Source of the DNA: Spirosoma sp. KCTC 42546
GTDB taxonomy: Bacteria > Bacteroidota > Bacteroidia > Cytophagales > Spirosomataceae
Direction of reading: 5' to 3'
NCBI RefSeq assembly: GCF_006965485.1
Contig: NZ_CP041360.1
Location: 6,676,501-6,740,500 of the forward strand
DNA length: 64,000 nt
Positions within the stretch are counted from its first letter, which is position 1; every line of letters starts with the position of its first letter. The notes beneath the pieces are model-generated. The model was not told the DNA's origin. It ran no database searches and worked only from the letters and a program-made list of their open reading frames with translations. This document shows positions 61,140 through 64,000 of the stretch, in pieces. A program made the position numbers and the translations under genes.

Positions 61140-64000
61140 TTAATGGGAATCCCCAAGCCGGGCCGGTCGTTTGGTTTGCCGAATGACTAACGGCACACAA
61201 CTTTCGGGCGGGCAACCGCAAACCGTTGGCAAGAGGATGACCGTTACATCCGTATAACAACCTGATGCGTTATACACCCGAACCGTATACGCCTGATTCA
61301 CCACTGGATTGGTTAGATTACTCACGATCACTCCACCCGCTGGAATCACCTTAGCGGAGCCCGACAACGGAGCAGACTCATTGAAACTGGTCCCCAACGA
61401 ATATTGATAGGTATAGGTCGCCTTAAAGCCACTGAGTACGATCTTACCGTTAGCCTGAGCGGTATTACCCGTACAGGTGACAGGTACAGCCACAGCCTGG
61501 AAAGTTGGCAAGGTATCCTCTTCCACAATGAACGGGCAGCAACTGAAATCCGGGCATTTCCCGGTAACGTTATCTACGGCTAAGCTATACGTACCGGGTG
61601 CAGTAACTTCCAGAACATTGGTGGTCTGCCCACTGATTTCCACATTATCCTTAAACCATTTGTAACTACTACGACCCGGAGCGGCTGTCAACTGGAACAG
61701 GTAGACACTGCCAGCGCACATACGGTAGGGTATAGACGTACATGCCGTTGCCGTATCGCCAGGAACAATGGCTGTATTATAAAGGATCCCTGAGCTATCG
61801 GCAACAGCCTGGAACGTCAGACTTAGACTTTGGCCAGCGCTAATTGACGCAATTGTCCAGGTATTGACAGGCCTACCTGACGTAAACGTTGTACCAGCAG
61901 GAGCAGTAGCCGAGTTAAGCACATAGGTTAGCCCTATGCTGCTGGAATCCCGGACAACCAGATTGGTGGCGGTCGTTGTCCCGGCATTGGTTACTACGAT
62001 CGTATACGTGAGTACATCGCCGATTTGGGCTTTGGACTTATCAACGAATTTATCCAGCGACAGGGTTGGTGCAATTGTATAGAAGCCTGCATCCAGGGTG
62101 GGGTTAAACTCACCCGCAGCCAGTGTCACCGACTGGGTTCTGCCTGTAATCGGATCGGCATCACTGTCTGCTGTAGATGAGCCTACATGGGTCAATGTAG
62201 CCGTCATGCCTGCTGGGGCGGTGAAGCCCACTACATAGCTGTTGCTGCTGCCTGGCGTCAGACCCGTGAAACTATATAAACCTGAGGCATCCGTAACGGT
62301 GGTGGCCGACGTTCCTCCGTTGGTGTAGAGTGTCACCGTCACTCCCTCAATTGGCGTATCACCTGTATTTTGAATACCATCTTTGTTAGCATCCAGGAAC
62401 ACATAGTCGCCCAAGCCTGCTGTTGGGGTTACGGAACAAGAAATGGGGGCTGCGTAAGTCGTGCTGCTCGTACCACAACTGCTAAGGCTAGCTGAAACTG
62501 TGTGCACCAATCCATCGGCAATCAGGCCATTGAATGTCCCACTCACACCACTTGTGCTGCCCGTGACCGTCAATATCTGACTCGTTACACCATCCGACAA
62601 GGTGATACTACCGGCTACAGGATTAGTCAGCAGAACACTCACCGTAGACGAATATGTATTGCTGGCCGGGTTACAGGCGGTATTTGTGACACTGACCGTT
62701 AACGAACAAACTGGCGCTGCTGAAGTCGTAATTGTTAGTGGTGCTGTGTCTGAGCAGTTCTTACTGTCAAGCACGCCTATTGTAAAGGACGTTGTAATAG
62801 CCAATGTAGGTGTTCCGGAAATCACACCACTTGTACCATCCAGCGTTAATCCGGCAGGTAGGCTACCAGCCGAGACGGTAAAGCTTACTGGTGCCGTACC
62901 ACTACTGGTTGTTAGCGTTTGGCTGTAGGCTACTCCTACCTGACCATTAGCCAGACTGGCGGTCGTCAGCGAAAGTGAGCAAACGGTGCAACTAGCTGGT
63001 ACAGTATAGATTGCACTGGCAACAGCGTTTGCCAGAGAAGCAACAACCGTGCGTGAAGCGGGCCCATTGCTACTGCCACTCAGGCTAAAGCTGGCCGAGG
63101 TTTGCCCAGCCGTTACGCTTACGACACCGATAGTTGTTCCATTGTCGGTAATCGTCAGTGATCCGGCAGGGCTATTAGTCAGACTAACCGTGCCCGTAGC
63201 ACTGTACTGATTGGTAGCTGAGTTACAAACGGGTGTACTTACTACCACCGCTAGTTGAAGCGGAGCAATTGTACAGGAAGCCGGGGCTGTATAGGTAGTA
63301 CTTGTTGCTGCGCAACTGGTGGCCGAACTAGTAACAGAAACCGTGTGCACCGTTTCATCAGAAGTTAGTCCGCTGAGGGAGAAAGTGACCGATGGCGCAC
63401 CCGATGAAACAGCAACTGTAGTGCTGTGTGTACCATCCGTAATAGTCAGCGAACCAGCCTGAGCCGATGTAAAGCTGACAGTACCGGCCAGTGTATACTG
63501 ATTGGTTGCTGATTGGCAAGTACCGGCTGTAACCACCACCGACATAGCGCAGGGAATGGTGCAATTTGTTTGGGGCAACAGTGCCGACACAACAGTATAA
63601 CAGCAAGGGCCATTGTACAACACGACACTATAGGAGGTACCACTGGTGCTGGTTGGATTAGCCAGACCTGTGAAAGACACCGCGCTAGCCGAAACTGGCG
63701 TACTGCCCGTGGCGGTATACGACGGAATGGTTGACGTTGTCATCAAGTAGGCCTTATCAGCATTGGTGATACCAGCCAGGTTGATTTTAGCATCACTTTT
63801 CGCCGTTTGTGTTGCGGTGTTACAGGTTGCTGGTGTAACACTTACGCTGGCAACCAGCGTGGATACGCAAGCGAATCCAACATCGAAATTGTGATTGACA
63901 AAACCCGTATTACCCGTTGTCAGGCTTATAACAGGTGCAGTAATACCAGCAACTGTAGTTACCAGAGCATCTGAATCATTCAGGTCATTCGCATTCGTTG
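61140..64000 (-). CDS. large exported Ig/SdrD/DUF11 protein with CPPxxC tail (5' end beyond window)
   Basis: The minus-strand frame stays open to position 64000, so the start is outside; the visible part is about 950 residues. Order: end of an SdrD-like unit (V-N-H-N-F-D-V-G-F), an ATC segment, Cys-bracketed ~93-residue domains, a He_PIG domain (L-P-A-G-L-T-L-D-G-T-S-G-V-I-S-G-T-P) and another Cys-bracketed domain. An SdrD B-type domain (G-D-Y-V-F-L-D-A-N-K-D-G-I-Q-N) and a DUF11 domain follow. The C-terminal block is homologous to that of the giants (W-F-K-D-N-V-E-I-S-G, C-C-P-F-I-V-E-E-D), with the tail C-P-P-E-S-C-V-P-L-V-I-R followed by 11 further residues. Likely a cell-surface fibre protein, the same general type as giants A-C in a diverged, opposite-strand form. 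Confidence 0.85.
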   Translation of the reverse strand, partial: TNANDLNDSDALVTTVAGITAPVISLTTGNTGFVNHNFDVGFACVSTLVASVSVTPATCNTATQTAKSDAKINLAGITNADKAYLMTTSTIPSYTATGSTPVSASAVSFTGLANPTSTSGTSYSVVLYNGPCCYTVVSALLPQTNCTIPCAMSVVVTAGTCQSATNQYTLAGTVSFTSAQAGSLTITDGTHSTTVAVSSGAPSVTFSLSGLTSDETVHTVSVTSSATSCAATSTTYTAPASCTIAPLQLAVVVSTPVCNSATNQYSATGTVSLTNSPAGSLTITDNGTTIGVVSVTAGQTSASFSLSGSSNGPASRTVVASLANAVASAIYTVPASCTVCSLSLTTASLANGQVGVAYSQTLTTSSGTAPVSFTVSAGSLPAGLTLDGTSGVISGTPTLAITTSFTIGVLDSKNCSDTAPLTITTSAAPVCSLTVSVTNTACNPASNTYSSTVSVLLTNPVAGSITLSDGVTSQILTVTGSTSGVSGTFNGLIADGLVHTVSASLSSCGTSSTTYAAPISCSVTPTAGLGDYVFLDANKDGIQNTGDTPIEGVTVTLYTNGGTSATTVTDASGLYSFTGLTPGSSNSYVVGFTAPAGMTATLTHVGSSTADSDADPITGRTQSVTLAAGEFNPTLDAGFYTIAPTLSLDKFVDKSKAQIGDVLTYTIVVTNAGTTTATNLVVRDSSSIGLTYVLNSATAPAGTTFTSGRPVNTWTIASISAGQSLSLTFQAVADSSGILYNTAIVPGDTATACTSIPYRMCAGSVYLFQLTAAPGRSSYKWFKDNVEISGQTTNVLEVTAPGTYSLAVDNVTGKCPDFSCCPFIVEEDTLPTFQAVAVPVTCTGNTAQANGKIVLSGFKATYTYQYSLGTSFNESAPLSGSAKVIPAGGVIVSNLTNPVVNQAYTVRVYNASGCYTDVTVILLPTVCGCPPESCVPLVIRQTKRPARLGDSH

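Overview
The window looks like chromosomal DNA of a Bacteroidota bacterium, most likely a Cytophagales/Spirosoma-type organism (inference). The signs are a C-terminal type IX secretion sorting domain, signal peptides ending in A-Q, SprB/DUF11/Ig-like surface proteins, several glycan and peptidoglycan genes, and weak ribosome binding sites. There is no rRNA, tRNA or CRISPR that I can support.

Left part (1-17.6 kb). The first three genes look like the edge of an extracellular contractile injection system (eCIS) locus: a 5'-truncated effector-like protein with a candidate HNH-type nuclease C-terminus, a WD40-like protein and an eCIS-type AAA+ ATPase. Mostly housekeeping or single-function genes follow: an exported protein, a Uma2-family protein, ahcY, a metallophosphatase/PQQ-propeller protein, a RidA-like protein, a MarR regulator with an inverted-repeat operator, a GNAT acetyltransferase, a GH20 hexosaminidase, an SGNH hydrolase, murF and a VCBS/FG-GAP protein with a T9SS sorting domain. 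Two long dispersed inverted repeats lie between genes.

Central part (17.7-52.9 kb). This is an amplified array of one cassette in three forward copies, plus a decayed inverted remnant of the large gene. A full cassette has (1) a leader with two pairs of a 10-bp direct repeat, the members of each pair exactly 20 bp apart; (2) a TPR lipoprotein gene, intact only in the third copy; (3) small exported DUF11, FISUMP, Kelch or thioredoxin-like proteins, absent from the first copy; and (4) a giant modular surface protein of 2277, 2540 or 2733 residues. The giant genes are built from long tandem DNA repeats (222, 276, 438, 468 and 561 bp) and share near-identical blocks. Between copies lie an ISAs1-family insertion sequence with a broken transposase, dense G/C-rich palindromes, a 65-bp dispersed repeat, a 431-bp element with 29-bp perfect terminal inverted repeats, and a DUF559 nuclease gene.

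Right part (53-64 kb). A TPR/HTH sensor-like protein and an AraC regulator are divergent. Then come three minus-strand exported proteins: an Ig-like protein with a cohesin-like N-terminus, an M43-type metalloprotease with a dockerin-like C-terminus, and a large DUF11/SdrD-like protein running off the window. The first and last share domains and the C-terminal tail with the forward giants.

The most striking candidate for something undescribed is that C-terminal tail, CPPxxC[VF]P followed by a basic end. It is found on all three giants and on two divergent minus-strand proteins, and it may be a sorting or anchoring tag. Its association with a repeatedly duplicated TPR-lipoprotein/giant-protein cassette is also notable.
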